From Candidatus Obscuribacterales bacterium (lineage in GTDB: Bacteria > Cyanobacteriota > Vampirovibrionia > Obscuribacterales > Obscuribacteraceae): a stretch of 64,000 nt of DNA. Made by a program: the position numbers and the translations under genes. Each line of letters opens with the position of its first letter. Position 1 is the stretch's first letter. The stretch spans positions 1 through 64,000 of the forward strand of contig JAIEQI010000042.1 of NCBI GenBank assembly GCA_019747875.1. Direction: 5' to 3'. The notes under the pieces are model-generated. The model ran no database searches. It saw only the letters and a list, made by a program, of their open reading frames with translations, and had not been told where the DNA came from. This document shows, piece by piece, positions 1 through 7,909 of the stretch.

Positions 1-231
1 CAAAATCGCGAGATGCGTTCCCAAAATCGCGAGATGCGTTCCCAAAATCGCGAGATGCGTTCCCAAAATCGCGAGATGCGTTCCCAAAATCGCGAGATAG
101 CGATTCCCAAATCGCGAGATGCGATCCCAAAATCGCGAGATGCGATCCCAAAATCGCGAGATGCGTTCCCAAAATCGCGAGATGCGTTCCCAAAATCGCG
201 AGATGCGATCCCAAAACGAGATGACGATCCC
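1..231. repeat. 21-bp direct tandem repeat array
   Basis: About ten back-to-back units of 21 bp, each with the core AAATCGCGAGATGCG followed by TTCCC or ATCCC. Units begin at 1, 22, 43, 64, 85 (23 bp), 108 (20 bp), 128, 149, 170 and 191, and a decayed copy runs from 212 to about 231. The array starts at the window edge, so its full length is unknown. Because 21 is a multiple of three it stays open in one frame, but the resulting peptide is only repeat translation. There are no spacers, so it is not a CRISPR array. Confidence 0.9.
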
Positions 232-270
232 TCGAGAAGTGATCTCAAATCGCCGTTCGATCTGGGATCG

Positions 271-308
271 CTGCGGATCATAGAATTTATAAATTCTATG
301 ATCCGCAG
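271..308. repeat. Perfect 38-bp palindrome (19-bp arms, no loop)
   Basis: CTGCGGATCATAGAATTTA at 271-289 is followed directly by its exact reverse complement at 290-308. There is no spacer and no mismatch. It could be a dimeric regulator or recombinase site, a cruciform, or the terminator of whatever lies upstream; there is no T-tract. It sits between the 21-bp array and a dispersed GC-rich hairpin. Confidence 0.85.
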
Positions 309-340
309 TTATTCAAACAATCCTTAGAGCATCAGCTGAC

Positions 341-375
341 CGATCCCGGGAGCGCCGGCATCCAGCCGGCTCCTA
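341..375 (+). repeat. Dispersed GC-rich hairpin repeat (family A), single copy
   Basis: It contains GATCCCGGGAGCGCCGGCAT and a GCCGGC...GCCGGC hairpin at 354-370. The same core recurs three times in tandem at 11081-11280 and inverted at about 12605-12641. It lies just past the 3' end of the YbjQ-like gene, as expected of REP-type intergenic elements. Confidence 0.75.
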
Positions 376-396
376 AGCTCCTCCAGATGGTCTGAT

Positions 397-861
397 CTAA
401 GGAGTTTTCTCAATTACAACCGCAGTGCCATAACACACGTCCTCGGTAATTACATTGTCACCGTGATTAAACGCAGTGCTATCGTACTGAACGCCGATGA
501 GCCCATTAGCACCCATCGCTTTTGCTCGTGCAAGACAAATGCTATAAGCCTGCTGCCGCCCCTTTTCGCACATTGCCACGTAAGCACTAATTCGCCCGCC
601 AGCCATTCGCTCTAGATTCGCACTGAGCCCTTGCCCTACTGTTGGCTGACGCACGCTGATGCCTCGAACGACTCCTTTATACTGCTTGACCCTGTATCCG
701 TCGATCTGATTAGTGGTACTGACGATCACATCAGGCGGTGCAGTCATAGCTGTCACCAGGAGTGACTCTTCCTCAGCGGCGTCCTCGGCGTCTTTTGCAT
801 ATCCCCACGGATTTGCCGCAAGCAATGTTACACAAATCATTCCTAATAAGTATTTCTGCAT
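397..861 (-). CDS. YbjQ/UPF0145-family protein with N-terminal signal sequence
   Basis: The protein is 154 residues from the chosen start. It opens with a hydrophobic signal (MQKYLLGMICVTLLAANPWG), then a short acidic linker, then a YbjQ-type domain: a strand with GYRVKQYKGVVRGISV, a helical stretch rich in Ala/Arg (CLARAKAMGANGLIGVQYDS) and a final GTAVVIE strand. YbjQ proteins form pentameric rings; their function is not settled (the family is sometimes labelled heavy-metal binding). The start at 861 is preferred because GGAG lies 9 nt upstream; an in-frame ATG at 891 would put a non-signal extension in front. An exported YbjQ domain is unusual, since most family members are cytoplasmic. 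Confidence 0.75.
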   Translation of the reverse strand: MQKYLLGMICVTLLAANPWGYAKDAEDAAEEESLLVTAMTAPPDVIVSTTNQIDGYRVKQYKGVVRGISVRQPTVGQGLSANLERMAGGRISAYVAMCEKGRQQAYSICLARAKAMGANGLIGVQYDSTAFNHGDNVITEDVCYGTAVVIEKTP

Positions 862-978
862 CCAATCCATCTCCGCCAACAGGTGAAGCATTCTACACTA
901 AGTACTACCCAAGTGGCGTTAAATCAGGAGCCCGCGCCTACGCCACGCTCCATCTGTAGTTTTAGTTACTTGAATCAA

Positions 979-2037
979 TTACGCGATCGGATAGCTTACT
1001 TTATCTGAAATCACAGTTTTGCCCTTGTCACTTATAACCTTTAGTGCAAGATTAGCCGAAGACTTTTGCCAATCAATTTCGATCAAACCGAAGTGTGGAG
1101 TCTTGTCGTAAAGACTTATGCGATACCTATTCGGATATTGGCTACCGTTCTCGACCAAATTCATCCCACTGGCAGTGAGATCATAGATCTTAAATCCCTT
1201 TGGGGAAGTCTCGGCAGAAAGCTCAGCATAATGCATATCCCCCGAGATGAAGATTGCATTTGTGATCTTGTTTTCGTCCAATAGGTCGATCATCCGCTTC
1301 TTATCGATGGGAAAGTTAGCCCATTTTTCCCATTTGTGATCGGGCGAAACAAATTGGGTGCTGCTTGCGATAAGGCGTAGATCCGCTGGTTTCTTCAACT
1401 CTGCAGCTAGCCATTCCCACTGCTTCTCACCCAGAATTGTTGCCTTCGGACTAGGATCCGGCTTGTATCCATCAATGGCTTTGTCATAATTTAGCGCTGT
1501 ACGGAACCATCGCAGATCAAGCAGAATAATTTGAAGTTTCTTGCCTTTCGGTCCTAGATAATAGGATGTATAAATCCCCGGACGCTGACGACGTTCTGAT
1601 TTGGCTGGCTCGCCAAAAAAGTCGAGCATCAATTTCTTGCTTTCTTCCTTTTTGGGATATTCCAGGCCGCCATCATTGATGCCGTAATCGTGATCATCCC
1701 AAGTTGCAAGCACAGGAGTTGCATTGCGAAATCTGGCAAAGCCGGGTTTTTTACCAAGCATTTTGTACTTGTTTGCCATCAAGGTCATGTCTTCAGTATC
1801 GGCATAGATGTTATCGCCAATGAAGAGAAAAACGTCGGGGGCACTTTTTGCAATGACATCCCAAATCGGTTGGGGTCCGTCCTGAATGCAACAGGATCCA
1901 AAAGCTATTTTTGTAATTGGACCTTTGAGATCTGCAGCAGTTTTGGCTTTGGCAGTTTTGGCTTTGGCTGTCTTGAACCCTGACAGCGCAAAGGCAACGG
2001 CGCCGATAACTAAGCCAAGAAAATTACGTCGTCTCAT
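979..2037 (-). CDS. PhoD-like phosphodiesterase/alkaline phosphatase, Tat-exported
   Basis: About 352 residues. The N-terminus MRRRNFLGLVIGAVAFALSG is a twin-arginine signal, the usual export route for PhoD. The metallophosphatase core is visible: GSCC near the start of the mature protein, FIGDNIYADTED, ATWDDHDYGINDGG, and FISGDMHYAEL near the C-terminus, which are the metal-binding blocks of the PhoD/metallophosphoesterase family. Predicted role is periplasmic hydrolysis of phosphodiesters or phosphomonoesters for phosphate supply. The in-frame ATG at 2088 is rejected because a promoter-like pair (2055-2083) lies between it and the start at 2037, and because the Tat signal then falls at residue 1. 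Confidence 0.85.
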   Translation of the reverse strand: MRRRNFLGLVIGAVAFALSGFKTAKAKTAKAKTAADLKGPITKIAFGSCCIQDGPQPIWDVIAKSAPDVFLFIGDNIYADTEDMTLMANKYKMLGKKPGFARFRNATPVLATWDDHDYGINDGGLEYPKKEESKKLMLDFFGEPAKSERRQRPGIYTSYYLGPKGKKLQIILLDLRWFRTALNYDKAIDGYKPDPSPKATILGEKQWEWLAAELKKPADLRLIASSTQFVSPDHKWEKWANFPIDKKRMIDLLDENKITNAIFISGDMHYAELSAETSPKGFKIYDLTASGMNLVENGSQYPNRYRISLYDKTPHFGLIEIDWQKSSANLALKVISDKGKTVISDKVSYPIA

Positions 2038-2054
2038 GTCGAAGATTCTAGCAC

Positions 2055-2083
2055 AGTATAATAGAGGCGACTCGAGGTGAAAA
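2055..2083 (-). promoter_or_regulatory. Candidate sigma-70-type promoter for the PhoD-like gene
   Basis: Read on the minus strand, TTTTCA (2083-2078) and TATACT (2060-2055) are separated by exactly 17 bp and end 18 bp before the ATG at 2037. The -35 is weak. The placement would leave a very short leader and no good Shine-Dalgarno. Confidence 0.45.
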
Positions 2084-2135
2084 CTCATCTACTTGTCTCG
2101 GAAACCCGGAAGAGTTTCATAAAGGAGATGCTGTT

Positions 2136-3005
2136 TTGCGTTCACTTAATTCATCAAGAGTACAGTCCGTTCATACCGTTCTAGCGCAACGCACCACTAT
2201 TTGCGCCTCAATCGTTTTACAGTTGATTATTTGCCAGCTCCTTACATGCCAACAGGCCTTGGCGCAGGAATGGGCAAAGACAAGCCTGGAAAAATCACCT
2301 CGACATCTTGAATTCATCGATATCACAAGTGGAAAGCGAAAACTGAAATGCTTCGTCGCTTATCCCGAAGTTAAGGGGAAAGCAACTGCGGTTCTCGTAA
2401 TTCATGAAATTTTCGGTTTGACTGACTGGGTAAGAAGTGTTGCAGATCAATTGGCCGCACGCGGCTATATTGCGATCGCGCCCGATTTGTTATCTGGTGT
2501 CGCACCTGGTGGCGGTGGAACAGCAGAATTAGGCGGCGATGATAAGGCGCGCCGCGAAATCGCGAAACTAACACCAACAGGAATTACGTCAGATCTAGAC
2601 GCGGCGGCCAAATATGTCAGTGCATTGCCGGCTTGCAATGGGAAGCTCGTTGTGAGCGGCTTCTGTTGGGGCGGAAAACAGACCTTTGATTACGCAAATA
2701 AGAACAAGAATTTGAAAGCTGCTTATCCATTTTACGGAACAGGACCAAGCAAGAAAGACGAAGTCGTGAACATTGGATGCCCAGTCTATGGCTTTTATGC
2801 CGAGCGCGATTCGAGAGTTGGCGCCACACTCCCTGATACCATCAAGGTAATGAAAGAAGCTAAGAAAACTTTCGAACCTGTAACCTATGCCGGCTCTTCG
2901 CACGGCTTCATGAGAGAAGGCGAATCACCAAACTCATCGCCAGAAAATGCAAAAGCAAAAAACGACGCATGGAAACGCTGGGAAGGACTACTCAAAAAGA
3001 TCTGA
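2136..3005 (+). CDS. Secreted dienelactone hydrolase-family protein
   Basis: 289 residues, TTG start with AAGGAG 8 nt upstream. Residues 1-44 form a signal sequence ending near QALAQ. The rest is an alpha/beta hydrolase of the dienelactone hydrolase family: VLVIHEIFGL (oxyanion region, residues 87-96), nucleophile elbow GFCWGG with Cys177, acid Asp225 (AERDSRVG) and His256 (SSHGFM). A Cys nucleophile rather than Ser is typical of the family. The substrate is unknown; the family cleaves strained lactones and other small esters. It is divergent from the PhoD-like gene, with about 100 bp between the two starts. An exported form suggests a periplasmic role. Confidence 0.85.
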   Translation: MRSLNSSRVQSVHTVLAQRTTICASIVLQLIICQLLTCQQALAQEWAKTSLEKSPRHLEFIDITSGKRKLKCFVAYPEVKGKATAVLVIHEIFGLTDWVRSVADQLAARGYIAIAPDLLSGVAPGGGGTAELGGDDKARREIAKLTPTGITSDLDAAAKYVSALPACNGKLVVSGFCWGGKQTFDYANKNKNLKAAYPFYGTGPSKKDEVVNIGCPVYGFYAERDSRVGATLPDTIKVMKEAKKTFEPVTYAGSSHGFMREGESPNSSPENAKAKNDAWKRWEGLLKKI

Positions 3006-3139
3006 TCGACGCATTAAGAGAGCAAACAACAAAGCAGTTAGTCCCTCTAACAGGCTTGTACGCAAATCTCGCAATGTCTAGTTACAGAAACAGATAAAAT
3101 TTTCTGGTCGCAGAAATTAGAATCGGATCGAAGGTGCGA

Positions 3140-4375
3140 TTACTTTGACTTCAATTTTTCGGTCTCTACATCATCCATCGAGACGGTTTTGGCTGTATAG
3201 CCTAATTCTTGCAAAGCCTGGTCGAATGGGCATCCCGTGCGTTGGCTATAATGCAGTGCAATAATGGCCTGCTCGCGTTTAATAAATCCTTCGCGCATCA
3301 AAAACTGACAACGCAGTGAACTGTACAACATCGATTCATCGATAAATCCAAACGCTACCAGCATCTTCCCTAATAGGTTTGAATTCTTGCTGGCAAGCTC
3401 AACCGCCTCGGTGATCTCATCCTCCGTGATCCAGCCACACAGTTTGAGTAACTCGCCAAGCTTTACAGACTCTTGCGACTCGGGTTTCATCAGTCCTAGT
3501 TCGGCCACTGCGCGATTAAGTGTCTTGTTGTGAGTGTGAACCGTGCGCAATACATCAACTGCCTGCAATGGTGACAGAGTCTTATTATCAGTCATCTCTT
3601 GCAGCTTTAGTGCGTCAGCAAGTCTTTCCCTGCTTATCAGATTCATTTGAACAAGAACTTGTCCCAATGCCTTTTCCCGAACCACGCTCTCTTCGACGGC
3701 TCCAAGAATATCCTCTTCTCCAACTACCGTGGAAAGCACCAGAAGCTCACCCAGCTTGATTTTATGTTCAGGAACGAGTTTATCGAGCCCCTGCTCGCGC
3801 AAGCCTTGCTCGAAACTGGTCTGCCTTTCATGAACGGCTCGAACGGCATTAACCGCCTGCTTTCTCGTAATCTTTTTCTCTCTCAAAAACATCTGGGCGT
3901 TTAGTGCGCACCAAACTACAGATCCCTTTGCCTTCCCAGTCAGAACAATGACTCTTCCCAGCGGCAGTCCCATTGTGTTCACATGTTCCAAAGCGTCCTT
4001 AAGATCCGCTGCCGACATGGCTCCTGCATCGACTAGGAGTTGTCCAATCTTATTGACAGCCGAATCAGAAAGCGGCTTCCATCCCAATTCCATCAAGCAG
4101 TCTTCAACTGGGCGACCTTCGTGATCTGCCATAACCAGGGCTTTGACCGCGATCTCACGGCCAATCAAGCCGTCCTTCAACATGGATTGAACAAACACCG
4201 CCGCCCGCACAGTTCTTTCTTTGAGAACCCCGGACATAACCATGGTTTTTCCTATGGGTAGCCCTAAGGTCGCAGCCATTTCCATCCCTTCTTGCAACTC
4301 GGTCTTTGTCAGAAGACCCGCTTCTAGCAATAGGTTTCCGACTTTGCTCGGGCTGTTGTTAGAACCAGTTGACAT
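3140..4375 (-). CDS. Four-repeat GspE/PilB N-domain-like (MshEN-like) protein
   Basis: 411 residues built from four tandem repeats that begin at K11, K109, K207 and K305, an exact 98-residue period. Each repeat opens with K(V/I/L)GxLLxxxG, then LGxxLGxxLV-type residues about 30 positions later, followed by a second helical half ending in a conserved L.ELG or REQG. This resembles the MshEN domain at the N-terminus of GspE/PilB/MshE secretion ATPases, which in some proteins binds cyclic di-GMP. No ATPase domain follows, and there is no signal peptide or membrane segment. SD GAGGAG precedes the ATG. It is divergent from the Tad-like cluster that starts at 4509, which suggests a regulatory or adaptor role there; that is inference. 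Confidence 0.7.
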   Translation of the reverse strand: MSTGSNNSPSKVGNLLLEAGLLTKTELQEGMEMAATLGLPIGKTMVMSGVLKERTVRAAVFVQSMLKDGLIGREIAVKALVMADHEGRPVEDCLMELGWKPLSDSAVNKIGQLLVDAGAMSAADLKDALEHVNTMGLPLGRVIVLTGKAKGSVVWCALNAQMFLREKKITRKQAVNAVRAVHERQTSFEQGLREQGLDKLVPEHKIKLGELLVLSTVVGEEDILGAVEESVVREKALGQVLVQMNLISRERLADALKLQEMTDNKTLSPLQAVDVLRTVHTHNKTLNRAVAELGLMKPESQESVKLGELLKLCGWITEDEITEAVELASKNSNLLGKMLVAFGFIDESMLYSSLRCQFLMREGFIKREQAIIALHYSQRTGCPFDQALQELGYTAKTVSMDDVETEKLKSK

Positions 4376-4508
4376 CCTTCTCCTCGGTGTTAAACTCTAG
4401 GTATCGTATCGTTACTATCCACGTCCATGTTACTAACTATGGCTCCAGCGGGTATCTCACTCTTAGTGAAATACCCAGTCCCGGTTAACATAACGCTGAG
4501 AAGCTACC

Positions 4509-5081
4509 TTGAAGAACCAAAATCAGCCTCAAACCACGGCGCTAATTTTGTCATTCTCTGTTTTGCAGAGTATGACCTGCTTGGTGCCGGTAAGTGCTGT
4601 ACCTGTCCGCGATATTGCCTCAGCACAAGCAGCTTATCAGAAAAATACCAACGATCGAAAATCAGCTGAGGATTTGGCAAAAGCCTATTTGGCGGCTGAT
4701 AAACCTGCAGAGGCATCGAGAATTCTTGAAGCAGCAAGCGAAGCCGCCCCATCAGATGCGAACTTGCATTATCTTCTAGGCGAATCCTTGTTTCGCAGTA
4801 ACAAATTTGCAGAAGGTGCATTCGAACTAAAACGCGCCTCCAATCTCGACGCAACAAAAGGCATTTATGCCGTGAGGGCAGGAGAAGCGCTTTTAGCAGC
4901 AAAAAGATACGACGAACTAACGGAATGGTGCAATCAATCACTTTCAAGAGTCACCGATGACAAAAGCAAACTCGCATTACAATGGCTGACAATGTCAGCG
5001 GCTTCGGAGCGAAACAAAACCAGTACCCCTCCTCAGCGAACTATTCGGGCCAACACCGAGGAAGCCGGAGGTGGAAGATGA
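4509..5081 (+). CDS. Exported TPR protein, first gene of a Tad-like cluster
   Basis: 190 residues, TTG start. Residues about 8-30 form a hydrophobic signal ending near PVSAVPVRD. Then come two to three tetratricopeptide-like helix pairs (AEDLAKAYLAADKPAEASRI, NLHYLLGESLFRSNKFAEGA, YAVRAGEALLAAKRYDELTE) and a low-complexity C-terminus. Small TPR lipoproteins or periplasmic proteins such as TadD accompany Tad pilus systems; similarity here rests on architecture and neighbours only. Its stop overlaps the next start (ATGA at 5078-5081), indicating translational coupling. Confidence 0.7.
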   Translation: MKNQNQPQTTALILSFSVLQSMTCLVPVSAVPVRDIASAQAAYQKNTNDRKSAEDLAKAYLAADKPAEASRILEAASEAAPSDANLHYLLGESLFRSNKFAEGAFELKRASNLDATKGIYAVRAGEALLAAKRYDELTEWCNQSLSRVTDDKSKLALQWLTMSAASERNKTSTPPQRTIRANTEEAGGGR

Positions 5082-5602
5082 GAAAGCTCCGAGCGGATCG
5101 AGGCAATTCCATTGTCGAGCTGCCCTTCGTTATCTGGACAGTCTTGCTGATTCTCTTTTACCCGATGGTCAATTATGCGACGGTTGCAATAAGAAGCGGA
5201 TTTGTTTTCAATGCAGCACAAACTGCCGCATTGACAGCATCAAAAGCGCGCTCTTACTCAACATCGACCACAGCCGATCCATCTGCCCAAGAATTAGCGA
5301 CGAGCACAGCTCATGCAGCTTTAGATTCATGTTCAGGCATAAGAATTAATAGCGTCGAAACAGAAATTGTAATCACAAAAATTTCAGACAAAACAAAAAG
5401 TACAACCAAGACAAAATTGACTTCTCCGCCGAATTTAGCGGAAAATACATATCAACTCCAGGTCACAGTTGATACCTCTGTCGATCCGCTAATCAAAATT
5501 GATTCGGACACGTTCGGCGACATTCCAGGCATCTCATCTGCTTACAATCTCAAGGTAACCCAGCGACACTATGTCGAAAACTCACAGGGGTTAATGCGCT
5601 AA
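5078..5602 (+). CDS. TadE-like pseudopilin
   Basis: 174 residues. The N-terminus MRKLRADRGNSIVELPFVIW matches the TadE/TadG pattern: a short basic leader, Gly, then an E-containing hydrophobic helix (here VELPFVIWTVLLILFYPMVNYA). The remainder is a small extracytoplasmic domain. The start at 5078 has a strong SD (GGAGG, 7-8 nt upstream); a longer reading from 4982 overlaps the previous gene by 100 nt and is rejected. The 3' end overlaps the next gene by one base (TAATG). Predicted to be a minor pilin or assembly factor in the inner membrane. Confidence 0.75.
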   Translation: MRKLRADRGNSIVELPFVIWTVLLILFYPMVNYATVAIRSGFVFNAAQTAALTASKARSYSTSTTADPSAQELATSTAHAALDSCSGIRINSVETEIVITKISDKTKSTTKTKLTSPPNLAENTYQLQVTVDTSVDPLIKIDSDTFGDIPGISSAYNLKVTQRHYVENSQGLMR

Positions 5603-7380
5603 TGAAGAATGGGGCCAGAAGGAGAAAACTTCGCACCGCCTACGGTGCCTCTGTGATAATGTTTGTCACTCTTTTGGGATTGATGGTCTTACCCATGTTG
5701 GCCATCTTTGCTTTCGAAGTTTCACGATCAGTTTTGGCCACTCAAATGCTTAAGAACGTCACCGATGCAGCTGCACTTGCCGCCGTAGCCACAATCGCCA
5801 GTGCGGATATTAAAGACCCGGCTCTTGCTCACCAGAATGCAAAAAAAGTCGCCCTCAATCTCTATAAACAAAATACCGTTCTCGGACATCTTCTTACTGA
5901 TTCTGCAATTTCTGCGACGAAAGACGGAACGCCGAATGCTCTTCAATCACAACTCTACTTTGAATTCCTCGATCCTATTACAAAACAGCCTGTACCAGAA
6001 GGAGATCCAAATGGGCGCGTTGTTCGACTGACAGCATCATACGGCATGGTACCAGCATTCGGGCAATACCTCGGACTAGCAAAGCAAACTATCAGAGCAT
6101 CGTCCCACGGAGCCGTTCCACAAATAGATGTGGTAGTTTGTTTCGATGTGTCGGGCTCTATCGATGACGAAACAAAGATAACACTGGTAAAACGCCAGTG
6201 GGATGACGCTCTCCAAACGATACTCTACAAAACACCAACAAGCACGACCACTAACCACGGCAGCATACGATCAATAGTTTTGCCGCCTGCCACTGGTACC
6301 AGCTTCAACGCCGCTTTTCCGATGGCGCTAAATTCAGTGGGACGTGGAATGGTCTTCTCTGAGAAAATCGCAAGAGACAAAAACGCAAAAGGCATGCGTT
6401 CATATAGCATTCTGCCGGAAGAAGGGCAGCCGCCAGGAAACTTTAGCGGCGCTCCAACCTTTGATGGCACTCATCCTGGTATGTTTACCGACCTGGTTGT
6501 GAATCTAGATGGTAACGACACTTTTGGAGGTATCACGACAAAAGGAGGCTACAGCTTCCCTGACATCGCCACAATGGTAGAAGCGTCGCGCGGCAATTTG
6601 GAAACCGAAGCTCTGAAAACTGCAAGCAAGGCAGACAAGTCCGTTACAGTTGCAGCTAAGACCGGGTACCAGGCTGAGTACTTTAAAGAGGCCTCGCTGC
6701 ACCTACAACCAATTCAAGACGCTAAAGATGCGGTCGCAATTTTCTGCCAAATCATCAACAATAACGCAGATGCTCACTTCGGTCTTGTTGCATTTGATCA
6801 TATGGTTGGCACCTCGCCGACAGATGGAGAGAACAGAGCCACCTTCGATGATTCATATGGAGGTACAGTGAAGATCCCTGTGCCCCTGATTGCCCTTGAT
6901 AAATCTGACAACGCTACGAAGTACAACGATGTCTTGAATGCCATGCCTCAATTAGTTGCAAAAGGAAGCACCAATATAGGACTGGCTGTCAAAACAGCTG
7001 TTGATCAATTGAAAACAAACGGGCGAGTAAATGCAGTAAAAGCTGTTATCTTGTTTACTGATGGACAACCAACAGCTGGTGGTCCCTTGTCTAATGACTA
7101 CTTTCAAAATGCAAGAAAGGCGGCTGAGGAAGCGCAAAAAGCCGGGGTGGCAGTTTACACGATTGGTTTGGCAACAAACCCTGCGCTCATTCCTAATCAG
7201 ACAGCGATTCTTAATGATACGAACTCCAATCCAAGCACTGGTGGCATCGCTGCTATTTCCGGACAAGGAGCTACCTTCCATCAAGTTACCGATAGCAAAA
7301 AATTGAGAGAAGCATTTCAGAAGGTCGCACGACATTTGGTGCAATTGGTACAAGAGCAATACAATGATGCGCCGGATTAA
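5602..7380 (+). CDS. TadG-like protein with von Willebrand factor A domain
   Basis: 592 residues. An N-terminal TadE/TadG-like helix (about 15-45: GASVIMFVTLLGLMVLPMLA) is followed by the Tad-typical region NVTDAAALAAVATIAS. The VWA domain starts about residue 176 (IDVVVCFDVSGS). The MIDAS motif DxSxS is intact at D182-S186, and a second metal-loop block, FTDGQPTAGG, lies near residue 487. Between them is a 200-residue insertion. TadG proteins anchor or cap Tad/Flp pili, and VWA domains bind ligands through Mg2+. It overlaps the TadE-like gene by one base, so they are co-translated. Confidence 0.8.
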   Translation: MKNGARRRKLRTAYGASVIMFVTLLGLMVLPMLAIFAFEVSRSVLATQMLKNVTDAAALAAVATIASADIKDPALAHQNAKKVALNLYKQNTVLGHLLTDSAISATKDGTPNALQSQLYFEFLDPITKQPVPEGDPNGRVVRLTASYGMVPAFGQYLGLAKQTIRASSHGAVPQIDVVVCFDVSGSIDDETKITLVKRQWDDALQTILYKTPTSTTTNHGSIRSIVLPPATGTSFNAAFPMALNSVGRGMVFSEKIARDKNAKGMRSYSILPEEGQPPGNFSGAPTFDGTHPGMFTDLVVNLDGNDTFGGITTKGGYSFPDIATMVEASRGNLETEALKTASKADKSVTVAAKTGYQAEYFKEASLHLQPIQDAKDAVAIFCQIINNNADAHFGLVAFDHMVGTSPTDGENRATFDDSYGGTVKIPVPLIALDKSDNATKYNDVLNAMPQLVAKGSTNIGLAVKTAVDQLKTNGRVNAVKAVILFTDGQPTAGGPLSNDYFQNARKAAEEAQKAGVAVYTIGLATNPALIPNQTAILNDTNSNPSTGGIAAISGQGATFHQVTDSKKLREAFQKVARHLVQLVQEQYNDAPD

Positions 7381-7441
7381 GAGGAACGAAATACAATCGA
7401 ATTTGAACCAATATTATTGACGAAAACAATGGTAAGTGCAG

Positions 7442-7894
7442 ATGGCTTTCAGCAAGCGACAATTGAGAACAACAAAAGCAAGCGCGCTCGTAGAGATGGC
7501 GTGTAGTTCGGTTTTCCTTATAATTTTCGCCATCTTCGGAGCTTATCTGGCGACCTTGATCCTTTGCGCACAAATTAACGATACAGCCTGTAGAGATGCA
7601 GCAAGAGCTGCAGCAGAAACACAAGATTCCACACAGGCAAACGCAGCAGCAACAACGGTGCTTACATCTTTCGAGACAAACGCAACTTTCATGACAACAC
7701 CAACTCTGAAGAGCCTCGTTTACGAAGATTATGCAGGTAATCCGCCGGCAGAAACGACTCCATATGTGACCGTTACGACCGCCTCCGATGCGAAAATTCC
7801 CTTTGCCCCAATGACACTCTTTGGTGGGCAGATCGGCAACGAACAATACACTTTCACACAAACGTACACATTTCCAATAGTCAATACGAAGTAA
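7442..7894 (+). CDS. Second TadE-like pseudopilin
   Basis: 150 residues from the ATG at 7442; a GTG two codons upstream is also possible. The N-terminus (MAFSKRQLRTTKASALVEMACS) has a basic leader, then a Glu-containing hydrophobic helix VEMACSSVFLIIFAIFGAYLATLILC, then an Ala-rich stretch DAARAAAETQ typical of TadE/TadF proteins. The C-terminal half is a short beta-rich domain. It lies 61 bp after the TadG-like gene and 15 bp before the DUF4388-TPR gene, on the same strand. Confidence 0.7.
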   Translation: MAFSKRQLRTTKASALVEMACSSVFLIIFAIFGAYLATLILCAQINDTACRDAARAAAETQDSTQANAAATTVLTSFETNATFMTTPTLKSLVYEDYAGNPPAETTPYVTVTTASDAKIPFAPMTLFGGQIGNEQYTFTQTYTFPIVNTK

Positions 7895-7909
7895 ACCGCA
7901 CTTAGTTTC

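Noticed and set aside
1..231. CRISPR array
   Set aside because: Units are contiguous with no unique spacers and no cas genes nearby.
13..327. 104-codon open frame with MRSQNRE-type peptide repeats
   Set aside because: It is only the translation of the 21-bp DNA repeats, which stay in frame because 21 is divisible by three; no SD and no non-repeat domain.
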